Below are positions 11,945 to 22,915 of a stretch of DNA of 64,000 bases, piece after piece. How positions within the stretch are numbered: the first letter of the stretch is position 1; the number at the start of each line of letters is the position of its first letter. The DNA lies in the NCBI RefSeq assembly GCF_000143415.4, contig NW_003314320.1:246586-310585 (forward strand). Direction: 5' to 3'. Below the pieces are notes generated by a model. That model was given only the letters and a program-made list of their open reading frames with translations. It was not told where the DNA came from and ran no database searches. This DNA is from Selaginella moellendorffii (taxonomy: Eukaryota > Streptophyta > Lycopodiopsida > Selaginellales > Selaginellaceae). A program made the position numbers and the translations under genes.

Positions 11945-14042
11945 ATGAGGGTTTGGATTCAGCATAGCGACCGCCCGGCGTTACAGTTCGAGGTCGGCGC
12001 AGATGGTTTGATCGATGTAGCGGCCGTTTGCAAGCAGTTCCTCCTCGATCCGAATGCAAATCTCCACGTTTCAGGAGTGGCCATCGAGATGATTGCTGCT
12101 AAGGCAAGTAGAACTCTAGATTCTATCTTGGGGGCGGCCACTGAAGGTGGGGATGGCACAACTAAAGACAATGCCTTGATCATAAGGGAGGACCGTTATC
12201 TTTGGTTTCGACACCAGAAACCGGTATTTCTCTTGTTTTCTGAAGTTTTTTGTGCTCATACGTGATGTCCAGGATGGTTCGACCGACACAGTTGGATTAT
12301 TCTCGGACGGTCTTTTTGACTTGCAAGACCTTTGTAGCACATTCGGTCTCGACCCCTCAAGCGCTGTACGTGTTGCTGGCCTTCGTCTAAAGTTTACGGA
12401 CAAAGGAAGGAGTCTACACACTGTCCGGAAGGTTCAAGGTGTTGGAGGCATCGAGGATGGCTCGTCGCGAGATACTGCGTTTACTGTTGAAGGCTCGCCT
12501 GCTACGACTCGTAAGTTATTTCTTTCTTTTTTCTTTTCGTTCTTTTATCATAGGAAACTAAACAACTCCCATGGTTTGCAGCCGGCCTGGCCGTTATTCC
12601 TGACAAATTCAAAGCAGTCTGTAGTGTATCAAACCCGAGCGCCGAAGTTGCCACGCTGGAGGGGATTGAAAGAACTCTGGACAACAAGCTTTTCAAGGAT
12701 ATGAGAGCGGAACGTGGTATGCCGATTGCACTCGGAGCCAGAGCATTCGGAATCTTCATCGATACTTTCAACTCCAAGGCGCCCCTTGAGGCAGGACTTC
12801 TGGCTGCAGCGCGTGACCTTCGTGACCGTATGAAGAAGTTTTATCGGACGGAAGCACTTCGGCGGCAAGAATTCGCGAAGTTCCTCGAATCGTATCTGGA
12901 CGACGACGATAAGTACGTGGTGGTTGCTAACCGGGATGCAGTAAAGTTAAAGATCGGGAAGCGATCTCGGGATGACAGCAGCGTGAGGAGGACTCCTGAT
13001 GTACAGGTGAAAGCCAGGATACTGGGTATACTGGTGGTTCTTCTCACCTGCGAGGTGAAACCGGAGATGGGTTTCAATGGCGAGCCGCTCTTGGAGGCCC
13101 TCTTTTATTATGGCACTGATGCTGCAGAGAGCGTTGTTGTTAGTCGGCACCACTACACAGGCTGTCCAGAGCTGATTGTCGAGCTTGTTGGCCCCAACAT
13201 TCGCGTTGGCGGGGCCATATATCACGACAAGGCCATTTATCAGCCCTTGACCGACTTTCTATCCCTGCTTGATTTCGAGGATGATGCTCACCTGTTCAAG
13301 GTAAGTTTGATACTGGATGGAAGCTTACATTCAGTGCTCGTTTTCGTTGCAGTTGATGCGGTTTCTTCATGCCACTCGACAAGCTTTGAAAGAACTCGTG
13401 AAGGTGTACACTAGCGCTCTTACACTAACTGGAGTGCCTGTTCGAGTAGATACCCTGCACTGGCCGTATGCGCTTCGAGAAAAGTATCCAGATGCTGCTG
13501 CGATCCATCAGATAAAAAACACTCTTGTTTACATGGTTACGACTGGCAGTGGACAGCGAAGGGTGGTGAAGTTTGTCAGGCAGTATGGGGAGGATGCTCA
13601 TGCGCAGTGGGAGCAAGCTGGATATGCACCGCACCATACGATTGAGCAACTCCCAGGCGGTTGGAAAATGGTGGATATGGACTGCCTCACGGCAGCGTAT
13701 GGCTGGCGATCGGTGTTGGAGCTCCGTGGCATGGAGGAGACGACGTCTGATACTTGGAAGACCATGCAGGATGCAGTTTGGCGGGCACTACTGCAGCTAC
13801 AAGCTTTGCAACCTACGATGGTGCATGGTGATCTGAGGTTAAACAACATCATGTACAACGTCCAAACGGGGCAGCCTTGTTTCCTCGATTTCGATTGGGC
13901 AGGACAGGATGAGATGGTTCACTACCCACTGAACTTGAGCTCTAAGATTGCCTGGCCAGCTGGAGCGACGCCCATGAGCAACATCAAGGCGATCCACGAC
14001 CGTGAACTCCTTCAAAAGGAGCTTGAAATGATCTCGACATGA
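11945..14042 (+). CDS. Crinkler-like effector homologue: duplicated head, PD-(D/E)xK-like middle, kinase fold; gene 2 copy A
   Basis: Four exons (11945-12223, 12273-12510, 12582-13300, 13353-14042) give about 641 residues in one consistent frame. Exons 1 and 2 encode two related head modules, each with DGL.D, a Cys, F.LDP, V.G and a DG...D.A ending. The middle carries TPDVQVKARILG then LLTCEVKPEMG (~329), which looks like an Asp...Glu-x-Lys nuclease core. The C-terminus is kinase-like: VVKFVRQYG, HGDLRLNNIMYN (~570) as catalytic loop and FLDFDWAGQDE (~591) in place of DFG, followed by a conserved HYPLNL. HGDLR plus DFDWAG is a pattern known from fungal and oomycete Crinkler-type proteins. Those proteins can act in nuclei as toxins or effectors; the role here is unknown. 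Confidence 0.65.
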
Positions 14043-15250
14043 AGCATGTAAGGGGTGCGGATATTGGGACCACCAGGACGTCCCCTAGCAAGGATACCAA
14101 ATTGTCTTGTCAGAAGCAATTAAGTTCTAAGTAATGGAATAATTTGCTGTGTTTAAGTAATATTTCCCAAGTTGTTAGATATTTAAATTTGCTATGCTTT
14201 TAGTAAGTATTTTGTGTAGTTGTATCAAAGCAATTGCACCCATGTATCTTGCTATTAGAAATTTAAAGCTCTAGATCCTGTCAAGACAGGTTCTAAAGCT
14301 GTTATGACATGATTTTTAATTAAACTTCCTATTCAATAACAACAAGTTGAATAACATTATAGTGGCATTAGGTGTTATTGGCCTTGAGGGACGAGCATAT
14401 ACTTTTATTTTGCACTGGTAAACAACCAAGATCTAAAGTCCATAAGGTCACTTCAACATTAAGCCATGTTAATTTGACATATAGATTTTAGATTTATAAC
14501 TAATACTAAAAGTTTGAGTATAAATCCCTTTTCAAGAACTATTATTCTTTTTATAATTTCTTCTTGTGTAGCCATTTAATCTTTCAATATGCAAGGGCCA
14601 CAACATAAAAGGCTGTCCATAGAAATGCTATAGAAGACTGCTAGTGACAATTATTACTTATGGCTTAACATAAAGGTAAACTTAAGGTAAGGAGGTTTTA
14701 ATTTAGAAATTTAAACAACAGTTTATATTATTAAACCTTGATTTTAACAGCAAAGCATCTACAATATGAATAGAGGTACATTGATGTTAAACTCTTACCA
14801 TCTAATATATAGAGCCAAATCAAAGTATTTAATATATATAATGTTTCTTTCCTCAGCTTTATCCTGTTACATATACAATAATTTTAGCAAGGGACAATTT
14901 AGAAAAATCCTCTCTCTTTCTTGTTTGGATTAGTGTTGCATGAGTCTAGTGTCCAGAGGCTTTGATCACGATTTGCTTTCTCATTTTTCGAGTTAGTTTT
15001 GATTCTTTGACTCCATATGAGTGATAACAAAAAGTTCTGTACCTAGCTTCCCATTGATTTAGTTTGCAAATATGATGTTTTCTTTGGATGGTATGCAGCT
15101 CTTTGTGACTATGTGAGTGTGAATGAGAATATCAGACGAGACAAAGAGAAATGAAAAGTGGCTGGCTTACTAATATTAATTAAAAACTAGTAGTAAACAT
15201 TTAAATATTTAGGATTTTATAAATGAGTAACTCACTTTAGAATTACACTA
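14043..15250. other. AT-rich intergenic sequence, no gene seen
   Basis: About 1.2 kb after kinase-like gene 2 without a credible ORF. It is near-identical to 28,815-30,010 apart from a few indels. One of these is about 40 bp (near 15,101-15,140) present only in unit A; another is an insertion near 29,968 present only in unit B. A short inverted repeat (CTAGATCCTGTCAAGACAGG...) lies near 14,270-14,295. Confidence 0.5.
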
Positions 15251-15769
15251 ACAAACTAATCCTTACATTGAAGATGCCTTCCTCTTCACAGTGAGGAAGG
15301 GAGGGAAGGGAGGGCGGGGCATGATGATAGCTGTGGGGATCCATGCCTATTGTTGTCTGGTAGATAGCATACTTGATGGCTCCCACTGTTCTTGCTAGCA
15401 GCCATTGCTCAAAAGCCTATGCCATCCACCAGCTATAATCGTCTATTGGACTCTTGAGCACCTCGAGATCAAGGCCAAGCTTTGCTGTCCATTTCTTGAG
15501 CTCAGATCACCAACCTCCATTTCGCTCGTATACACAGGCTGATGGAGTCATCGATAGCTTAAATCAAGAGCTTTCGTTTGCAGCTGCCGCTGGGTCTTCA
15601 CTTAATTGATCATCCGTTTCCACACAAGGAGCTCCAAGGGCCATAATTCAGACTCGAACAGATGATAGGATATGACACATCTCCTGTATGAAGCTCCATG
15701 CGGATAAAGTGGTATTGGAGCTCCTCCACTTGATCCCAGAGAGCATCCATCATTCCTAGACAAGATGAC

Positions 15770-16230
15770 CGTGGAGAGTTCAGCTATGAAAAGTTGTCGC
15801 TTGGCACTTCAGTGGGTGACAAGTGCATTGGAACAATCTGAGTGGAATGCAAAGTATGCACCACGTGCCGCCGTAATGCAATCTATGATCCCCACCTTTC
15901 GTGGATTGTTCTTGTGGATAATATATCTGAGGTACTTGTAATGGTCTACTTTCTGAAGTGCAATCCCATGGTAGGAGCATACCCTGGCCCAACACCATTG
16001 ACTTCCATGCATGTGGCCTCTCACAGAATTCGCTGAGTGCATTGAGGTAAGCTGCATTTGGCGAGCTGAGGAGCCGAACAGAGTATATCATTTACGTAAA
16101 GCAGTGCATATAAATACATTCCCGAGAGTTGGTATGGCGTGAGTGTTTTGCCCTGTATCATGGACTCTAGTGCGTCAATGTAGACTGCGAAGAGTCAGCC
16201 GTATGCTTTTCTTTAACGTCCGTTGCCAAA
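15770..16230 (-). mobile_element. Decayed LINE-type (non-LTR) reverse transcriptase fragment, copy A
   Basis: Read on the minus strand through frameshifts, the block gives RT motifs in order: FAVYIDALESMIQGKTLTP, LLYVNDILCSAP (compare YADD), NALSEFCERP and DHYKYLRYIIHKNN (compare the YKYLG motif after the catalytic centre of LINE RTs). Intervening stops and frame changes show it is dead. The sequence on to about 15,300 may belong to the same element's 3' part, but nothing firm is visible there. It is duplicated at about 30,530-30,970. Confidence 0.6.
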
Positions 16231-16745
16231 AGACGATTACGGCTACGCATGAAGTGGCGGTTTCTAGCACAAGCATAGCAGCGGCGCAAATGCAAGACAG
16301 TCTCAGGCATTGCAAAGTCCCCTCTCGCCATGGCGTTGCTTGCTACTACAAACCCACATGGGCCTTATGGATGGTAATCTGCTCACTTAGGAGAGATTTC
16401 AATGCCAGGATAGCCCGCCCAAGTGGAATGTGTCCTTTCTCCACCAGATGCCCAGTGCCGTGAGTTATGTGCTTAACAGCTCAGGCAGCAAACTGAGATC
16501 CAAAAGCTAGAGGTTACACATGTGAGACCTGGGCCTTGCAAGATGGGGGCCTGAGCATTGTATATTACTTGCTGCTGCGGCGTGCTAAAATCAACTGAGT
16601 CCCCAAGTCAAACCATGTGCAAATTCCCTCCACTGCACAGCGCTGAGTTCACAGGTCCCTGCTACAGCACCTTTAGCTGGGATAAGAGTGTTGTTGACAC
16701 TTTCAGAGGGAAATTGCGTCTATCTTTGCATTCAGGTGGAGGCTA

Positions 16746-16868
16746 AACCCTAATAGTAATAATTAGGTATTATTATTATATGCGATGGTTGTAGCGGAGA
16801 TGATAAGCATAAAAGAAATACGCTTATCAAAAAGTATATTCTCATTCAAGCAAGATTCCAGAATCTTG
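16746..16868 (+). promoter_or_regulatory. Telo-box, hairpin and palindrome upstream of the truncated MFI head
   Basis: A telo-box AACCCTAA lies at 16,746-16,753. An 8-bp stem TGATAAGC/GCTTATCA (16,801-16,808 with 16,822-16,829) could form a hairpin. An 18-bp perfect palindrome CAAGATTCCAGAATCTTG sits at 16,851-16,868; in unit B the same place reads CAAGATCTTG, 8 bp shorter. The telo-box and hairpin are present in both units. Confidence 0.45.
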
Positions 16869-16933
16869 ATTTGTTTCTTAAATTTACATTTGAAACATTA
16901 CATTTGAACGTTACTAGGGTTCTCACACATATC

Positions 16934-17407
16934 ATGGGGATCCCGGCGCGAGGGGATGGCGGCGAGCAGCGGAGGTATTTCAGAGAAACGCCGGATGTGA
17001 GCGTCACGCCGGTGGATTTCCTGTGCTCCACGAAGGAGAGCGATCTCTTCCTGGCGTGGAATGTGACCAAGATCCAGGGATGGTGGAAATCTAGGGCCTG
17101 CGCTAGAGAATTCGCTGCCATGGTTTCTCCTTTCTCCGCTCTCTTGAGATTTCCTTCGTTTCCCTTTTGGTATTTCAGCTTTTTCTCTCTTTTTTATTTT
17201 GTTTTGTTTTGGCAGAAAGAAGCTGCGCGTTTGCTGCAAGCGGCCTGGAGGAAGCACCGAAATGCCAGGAGAATACGAAGAAAACGGGGCCGATCTAGAA
17301 ATTCACTGCACGCTGCTGCATGGACGATCCAACGCATGACCGATTGTGTGGATTGGTTGCTCTCGTGGATGCTGTCAACCAAGGGAGCACTGTTCGCTCG
17401 GCCATAG
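16934..17407 (+). pseudogene. Truncated MFI/C11orf65-like gene head (copy A), cut at the duplication junction
   Basis: Exon 1 (MGIPARGDGGEQRRYF...) and most of exon 2 (EAARLLQAAWRKH, an IQ-like helix) match the intact gene at 31,675. Homology stops at 17,335 within codons for TIQR, then 9 bp of filler and RLT sequence follow. The frame runs about 23 codons into RLT out of frame and stops at 17,405-17,407. The promoter region is retained, so a chimeric transcript with the downstream RLT fragment is possible but would carry an early stop. Everything C-terminal of the IQ helix is missing, so I call it a pseudogene. Confidence 0.85.
17336..17344. other. Duplication junction with 9-bp filler
   Basis: Left of 17,336 the sequence equals the MFI exon (as at 32,074-32,078, ...CCAACGC). 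From 17,345 it equals RLT (as at 2490, TGTGTGGATTGG). The nine bases between (ATGACCGAT) match neither parent. Non-homologous joining with filler DNA explains this better than unequal crossing-over between repeats. Confidence 0.85.
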
Positions 17408-20030
17408 AGGTGAGTTTTTCTTTGTTTTCATCACTCAAAGTTTGCATATAAACTTTGCATTCCAGGAGCGATACGAGGCTGCGTCGGCTCTCAAGAGACA
17501 GCTCTGGGAGGAAGTCCAGATCGATAAGCGTCGGCTAAAAGAAGAATGCAGCAAAGCCGAGGCTGCAAAGGTCGACGAGACGAATCTACAACAACAGCAA
17601 GTGGATGAGAAACCACTGCTGCAAGCTCTGGAGAATGGATCACAGGAGGCTCAGGAGCAGCAGCTGGATGGAGATGAAGATGGCAGCTCCAATCCTGCGC
17701 AAGCCTTGAGCGAAGATCCAAACGAGAGGCAGCAAAAGTGTGCTTCGCAGCACTCGGACAGGTCCCGGGCCGATATGAAAGCCGATATCAGGTTGCGGGC
17801 GGAGAAACTCTACGTTATTCGGTCGCTTCCTCTAGGTTTGGACCGGAGGCACATCCGGTACTGGCAGTTCGTCACTAGTAGTAGCGGACACGACCCTGGG
17901 TGTAGAAGGATCTACTTTGAATCGCATGAAGATGGCCACTGGGAAGTCATCGACACCGAAGAGGTGAGTGTAGTATCCTTCATCTTATTGAGTTGCATGG
18001 CTTTAGAGAAATGTTTGTTCTCCCAGTTTTCATGGATGGTTTTCGTTTCTTACGTGCAAGAGTTTTCTTTTCTCTTCTCTTATTGGTCACTCACTAAACA
18101 AAGTTTGTGTCCATTCCGGCAGGCTTTGAACGCGCTGATGAACTTTCTGGACATAAGAGGCACGAGAGAAGCAAATCTCTTCGTAGCTCTCAAGGAGCTT
18201 GAAGGCTCGCTAAGGCAAGCCATGAGCAGCTCTAGCACCAAGCAGAACCAAGACCACCACCAAAGTCACCACACCGGAAATGGAAATGGAGCTGGAGTTC
18301 AAGCTGGAGCTGCGAGTGGAAATGGAAATGGAAACGACTCTTGCGAGGGGAGTCCATCTTCCAGCGCCGTGGTTGGAAATGGCGGCAAAGACTCGACGAG
18401 CTCCGACGCTCGGGTAGGATCGCTCAAAGTCGAGCTCGGAAGATCAGCGTCGGAGAACTCCGGCGCCATGGAACGATACAAAGACATGGAAAGGTGGCTG
18501 TGGAGGCACTGCAGCGTCAAGGCGCTGCAAAGAGGTGGCGAGAAGCGACGAGAGAGCGAGAGCGATGGGATGATCGCCGAGTGTGAGTCGTGCCATGACT
18601 TGCGCTGGGCCGTCGACAAGCACTGCCCGTTTTGCCACTCCACCGGCGAGGAAGATGTCTGGAGTGATTTCTCGCAGCACGTCCGCGACTGCGAGCAAAA
18701 GATGATCAGCAGGGATCCCGCCTGGAGAATCCAAGGTGGTGTTCTTCCTCCGCGAATACAGTTGCTCAAGAAACTGCTGTTTCTAGTCGAGGTAACTTTC
18801 GTTTCTTCTATTGCATTGTCTTGAAACGCTTCCTTCTTCCCTAGATTTGTATTCCTTGCGAGGCACTTAAGCCTGCATGGTCGACAAATTCTTACAGAAA
18901 GGCGTGGTGTCAAATGCTCAAGGTTGCTTCTTCGGCAGGAGAAATTCTCCAGGTAGAGTTAAAAGTTTTGGAGCTTGGTGCTATCTTTCTTTATCTCTTT
19001 TTCTTGTTTTCTTTGCAGGCATTCATGGATCTGGAGGGAGCAATCGACGAGGACTGGATCTCTTCCTCGTACGAGTCGATCGAGCAAGTTGGCAGACTCA
19101 TCGGCATTCAGAGAAAAAATCCCCCCTGGATCCCGCAGACCTCCGCTGCTGTTGCTCTTCGACTGATGGTCTTTGACTCTTCGATCGCCTACACCGAAGA
19201 ACAAAAGCAGCAGCTCATGGACAGGCAACGAAGAGTAAGCCATCCATCCATTTCGCGTGTTCTTTTGCTTACTTTTTCCTGAGTTTTTACTTTCGTTCGT
19301 GTTTTTAAGTTGAGAATCGGTCCTTACGCTTCTCTCCTTCCAGGTTCCAATGAGAAGATCGAAAGGAGAGGCCCGCGAAGTTTTATACGAGGCTGGTAGT
19401 ACTAGGCCGGCAGAAGGAGAGGAAGACAAAGAGACCAAGGAGGCAGAGTTTAATTCCCAAGAGGAGGAGCTACCACCACAGTTTTACGAGAGGAGTGGTG
19501 GTGACTTTGGAGCTCATCCATCTTGGAGCGCTCGGCAAGAGAGCGCCGCCGTTCTACTGGAAGAGGAAGAAGAAGATGATGAAGACGAAGACAAGAGGCT
19601 GGCAATGAAAGCTAGTGGCGAGAGTGACGATAGCTCGCAGATGAACTGGGAAGGCCAGGATTCTTTCGAGGAGCTCGAGCAGCCAGGCCATGGAAGCCTC
19701 CATCATCTGGAAGAGCTGGAGATGGAGGAGGAAGAGGATGGATTGATGTTGGAAGAGGAGGAGGAGCTGAGTGACGAGGAAGAGGAGAGCGAGGAGGAAG
19801 AGTTCCAGCAGGAAGCGTCGAGCAGTGATACGGACGAAGAGCAAAACAAGCACGACAACTTGGTGGTGGCCAAGAACTTGATCAACATCAATGCGAGCTT
19901 GGAAGAAAGCGGTGATGATCTTCATACTGCTGCTGCTGCTAGCAAGATCAATGGGGGTTCCAGCGAGAGAGTTGTAAACTGCGGCTTGACAAGCGAGTTA
20001 GAGTTTGAGCGGGGGACGTATGAGGAGTGA
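17345..20030 (+). pseudogene. Headless RLT copy (WHIM region to C-terminus)
   Basis: A duplicate of 2490-5174 lacking promoter, coiled coil, DDT and HARE-HTH parts. The break cuts inside WHIM1. Introns and splice sites are conserved and the C-terminal frame is still open through FERGTYEE. Compared with the intact copy there are changes at otherwise conserved places: GLDRRHNRYW has Asn replaced by Ile (about 17,853), LMNSLDIRG has Ser to Phe, CKRIYF has Lys to Arg, and an Arg to Met follows WCQ. This fits relaxed selection. A protein would need a start supplied from the MFI head, which is out of frame. Confidence 0.85.
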
Positions 20031-20411
20031 GTGGAAGTTTTACTTTCTCCCATACAGCGAAGGTGTCTCTCTTCTCGTCGTACAGTTTGATTTGTGAATT
20101 CAACCCTGACTTTTGTATGTAATTTCTTCTAGGAAAAAAGGTTTCTTTATTCTATGAATTTATTGATTGCTTTGAGATGTCCTAGATTAAACATTTGACA
20201 GAAGGCAGAAGAGACTCGTTCTTCATTTTCTTGATACTTAAAAAAGTGATGTGTGGGATTATGATTGAACGCTTTTAAGTCAGAATCTGTGCTACATACC
20301 TGATTAAGGTTAGGAAGAATTATAATCCATGTTTGAATTAAATCCAGAATATTCTTATTCTAGAGTCTTAGAACCCTAAACGTCCAAACCCTAAAGTTGA
20401 GGGTGGCATCG

Positions 20412-22072
20412 ATGGATGCATCGGAACTGGAGAGTGACGCAGCGGCATCGGAACTCGAGAGTGATGCAGCGGCTGAGTTGATGCTTTTGGAAGAGGAGCC
20501 ATTCGTGAGAGGTAGTGTCAAAGCTTACCTTGCTCAGCCTATGAGGGCTGTGCCTGCTGGGGTTGACGCATATCATCGTTTCCTGTTGTCGACATCACCT
20601 CCTCTGGTGGATCTCTGCCCGCAGGACTTCGAGACGGACTGCTGGGATAGCTTCCTCTGTGATATGAATTCTTGGTTCTCTGGGCTTCCAGACAGGCCTC
20701 TGAGATCAAAGCCAGAAGTGCTGATCGATCTTCATTTCAGAGGTTTCCTTTTCTCAGCGGCTGACACGGTGCTGCAACTCGTAAAGGGACCCAAGGATGT
20801 GTGTGCTGGCATGGCGAGCTATGCCATTGGGAACTGGATAGGTGCGCCGGAGCTTGTGGTGAGCAGCAAGGGCCATAGCCCGCTTGTTGTTGGTGTCATG
20901 GTGGGGGTCATTGACACGGGAGCAGTTGCGAGGGTCTATGCTTACATGCTGAGCAGTGGTTCTTCGTTTGGGGTCGTCTCATCCTACGCAGAGACGAAGT
21001 TTTGCGCGCGCTTGGACAACCGGTTTCTCTTGTCAGACCCTGTTCCACTTCCGCTTATCGGCATCAGGTTTCTGATTCACATGGCTACTGGACACAGGGT
21101 GCAGCAGAGTACCAGGCCACTACCTTCTCCACGAGGCTTTGCGTCGCGCTTTGCGATGGGTGTCTTTGAGACGTGCTGCCATGTCGCAGGGGTGCATCGC
21201 ATTGCCAAGATGGTCCACGAAGTGGGCAGCTTGGAGGCTCGGGATCTTCAGATTCTAGAGTTTTTGTCCGGGGCCACGGGAAGGATTTCCGCTGTTTACC
21301 GTGCTCTGTACAAGGGCAAAAACGTCGTCGTGAAGATCACGGACTTGACCACAGGTTAAAAGCTTATTTCTACCAGCCCAGAGCTTTCACCAAATTGTGA
21401 TTGGCTTTTGCAGGTGTTACAAGTGTCCAAGACTGCTTGATGAAGTGTGTGAGGGAGGTGGATGCGTACATTCGGCTGCATAAGCTGCAGCGAACTTGTA
21501 TCCCTTGCTTGTTTGAGTATGGGTTCTTGTGCGGCGGGATGTTCTTCTGTGTGGTGATGTCGGATGCTGGCAACTCGGCAGGAGAGGGGTGGTCGCCGGT
21601 CGATCAGGACGAGGTAGAGGCCGTCGTGTCTCGAGCACGAAAGGCTCTTGAGAGCTTTCATGCTCGTGGAGTGGCCATGGGTGACCTTTGCGTCGAGAAC
21701 ATACTTGTTTGGCCACATGACAAGAGAGTCGCCATAGTCGGCTTTGAGGAGTGCCTGGTGGGTCCAGCTTGTTCTAAGGTGGCCATGGGCAACGATATTA
21801 TTGCTCTTCGCGAGTGTGAGCTTGTGTTACAGCAGATGGTGTTACAGGAGATGGCGTCCATGAAAGCGACGCGCTCACGAGACACGAGGGGTACTGCCAC
21901 AGCGGACTGGGAACTCTGGCTTGCAGACGTGGTCGATTCTGCCGAGTCTGGTGTGAATCTAGAGGATACAGAGGAGACAGAGGATACAGAGGATACAGAG
22001 GATACAGATACAGAGGTTTGTTTCAGCTTTACTGCTATTAGGTACTTATTATGTCTTGCAGGAGTAAGCTGA
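20412..22072 (+). CDS. Crinkler-like protein with degenerate kinase fold, gene 1 copy B
   Basis: Same two-exon structure (20412-21354, 21414-22072) and protein as 5556-7216. The only coding difference I see is Met to Ile in VHRMAKMVHE (about 21,201). Both telo-boxes before the ATG are kept (20,372-20,379 and 20,387-20,394). It carries the same MGDLCVEN and GFEE motifs, so if gene 1 is a pseudokinase both copies are. The almost complete identity of coding and intron sequence points to a recent duplication or to ongoing homogenisation. Confidence 0.6.
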
Positions 22073-22915
22073 CGAGGTTCTCCAGCTTTGTTCTTTCTGT
22101 GCTTTCTTGTTTTTTTCTTTTCCTTTGCTGTCTTACTTCTAATCCACTCACAAAGATTAGATATTCATGATATTTCCCAGCAGTTTGTAGAAGCTTTCTA
22201 GAGTTGCTAAGTGGTGGAATAGTGCATGGCCAAACTTCACAGTAAGCAAAGGCAGAGGTCCACAACGAACGGGAAGCTCCACAAAGCACCTCCACAAACA
22301 GCTTGCAGGCCGCCCAACATTTGCTTCCTGTCAAAAGTTGGAGAGGAGAGCAAAGTCAGTTGGGACTCAGGCATCAGCAGCGGGAGCTGGCACAGACTTT
22401 GATGGTGAAGCCAAGGCTTCCTCCACCATCTCTATTCCTGTTGCTCATCTTTGCCTAAGAGGGTGTTGTGTGGAGGGTTCTTGTCTTTGAGGTGTTAAAT
22501 TTGATTATAGTGATCACAGGCTTTAGGAAAGCTCGAATTAAGACGGTTCATTGATGAGGATATTTTGAACAGGCCTACGGCCTGGAAGACAGGAGAACAT
22601 CATATTATACATAGTAGAACATACAAGATGTTCACATTCTAGCTGACTGCCAGGACTTCCACCAATGCATGAAAGAACTGATTGCCACCTGTGTTGCCAC
22701 TGCAAAGCATTAGGACGCATTTGTATATTCTAGCCATCTTCTATGTACTGCATGGTGAAGACTGAAAAGGGAACAATGGCTTTCCTCACAACTCATATGT
22801 CTATGGCAAGGCAGCAGGTTTAAACCAACTAGTTTCTGAGAGAAGTAAAAGATTTTTCCTGCAGCTTCTCTCTTTGGATTGCCTTGCCAAGCCTATGTGG
22901 TTTTCCAGAAGCCAA
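22073..22915. other. Non-coding 3' flank of kinase-like gene 1 copy B
   Basis: Counterpart of 7217-8160, shorter by about 110 bp near 22,745. No gene is seen. Confidence 0.5.

Larger units (their letters stand above)
2490..17335. repeat. Segmental tandem duplication, unit A (~14.8 kb)
   Basis: Bases from about 2490 reappear from about 17,345 at an offset of 14,855-14,856 through the first gene, and then with small indels to 32,078. The unit runs from the WHIM1-coding part of RLT, through kinase-like gene 1, an AT-rich retroelement block, kinase-like gene 2 and a LINE relic, into exon 2 of the MFI homologue. Orientation is head-to-tail. Unit A retains the junction to intact upstream RLT sequence on its left. 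Confidence 0.95.
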
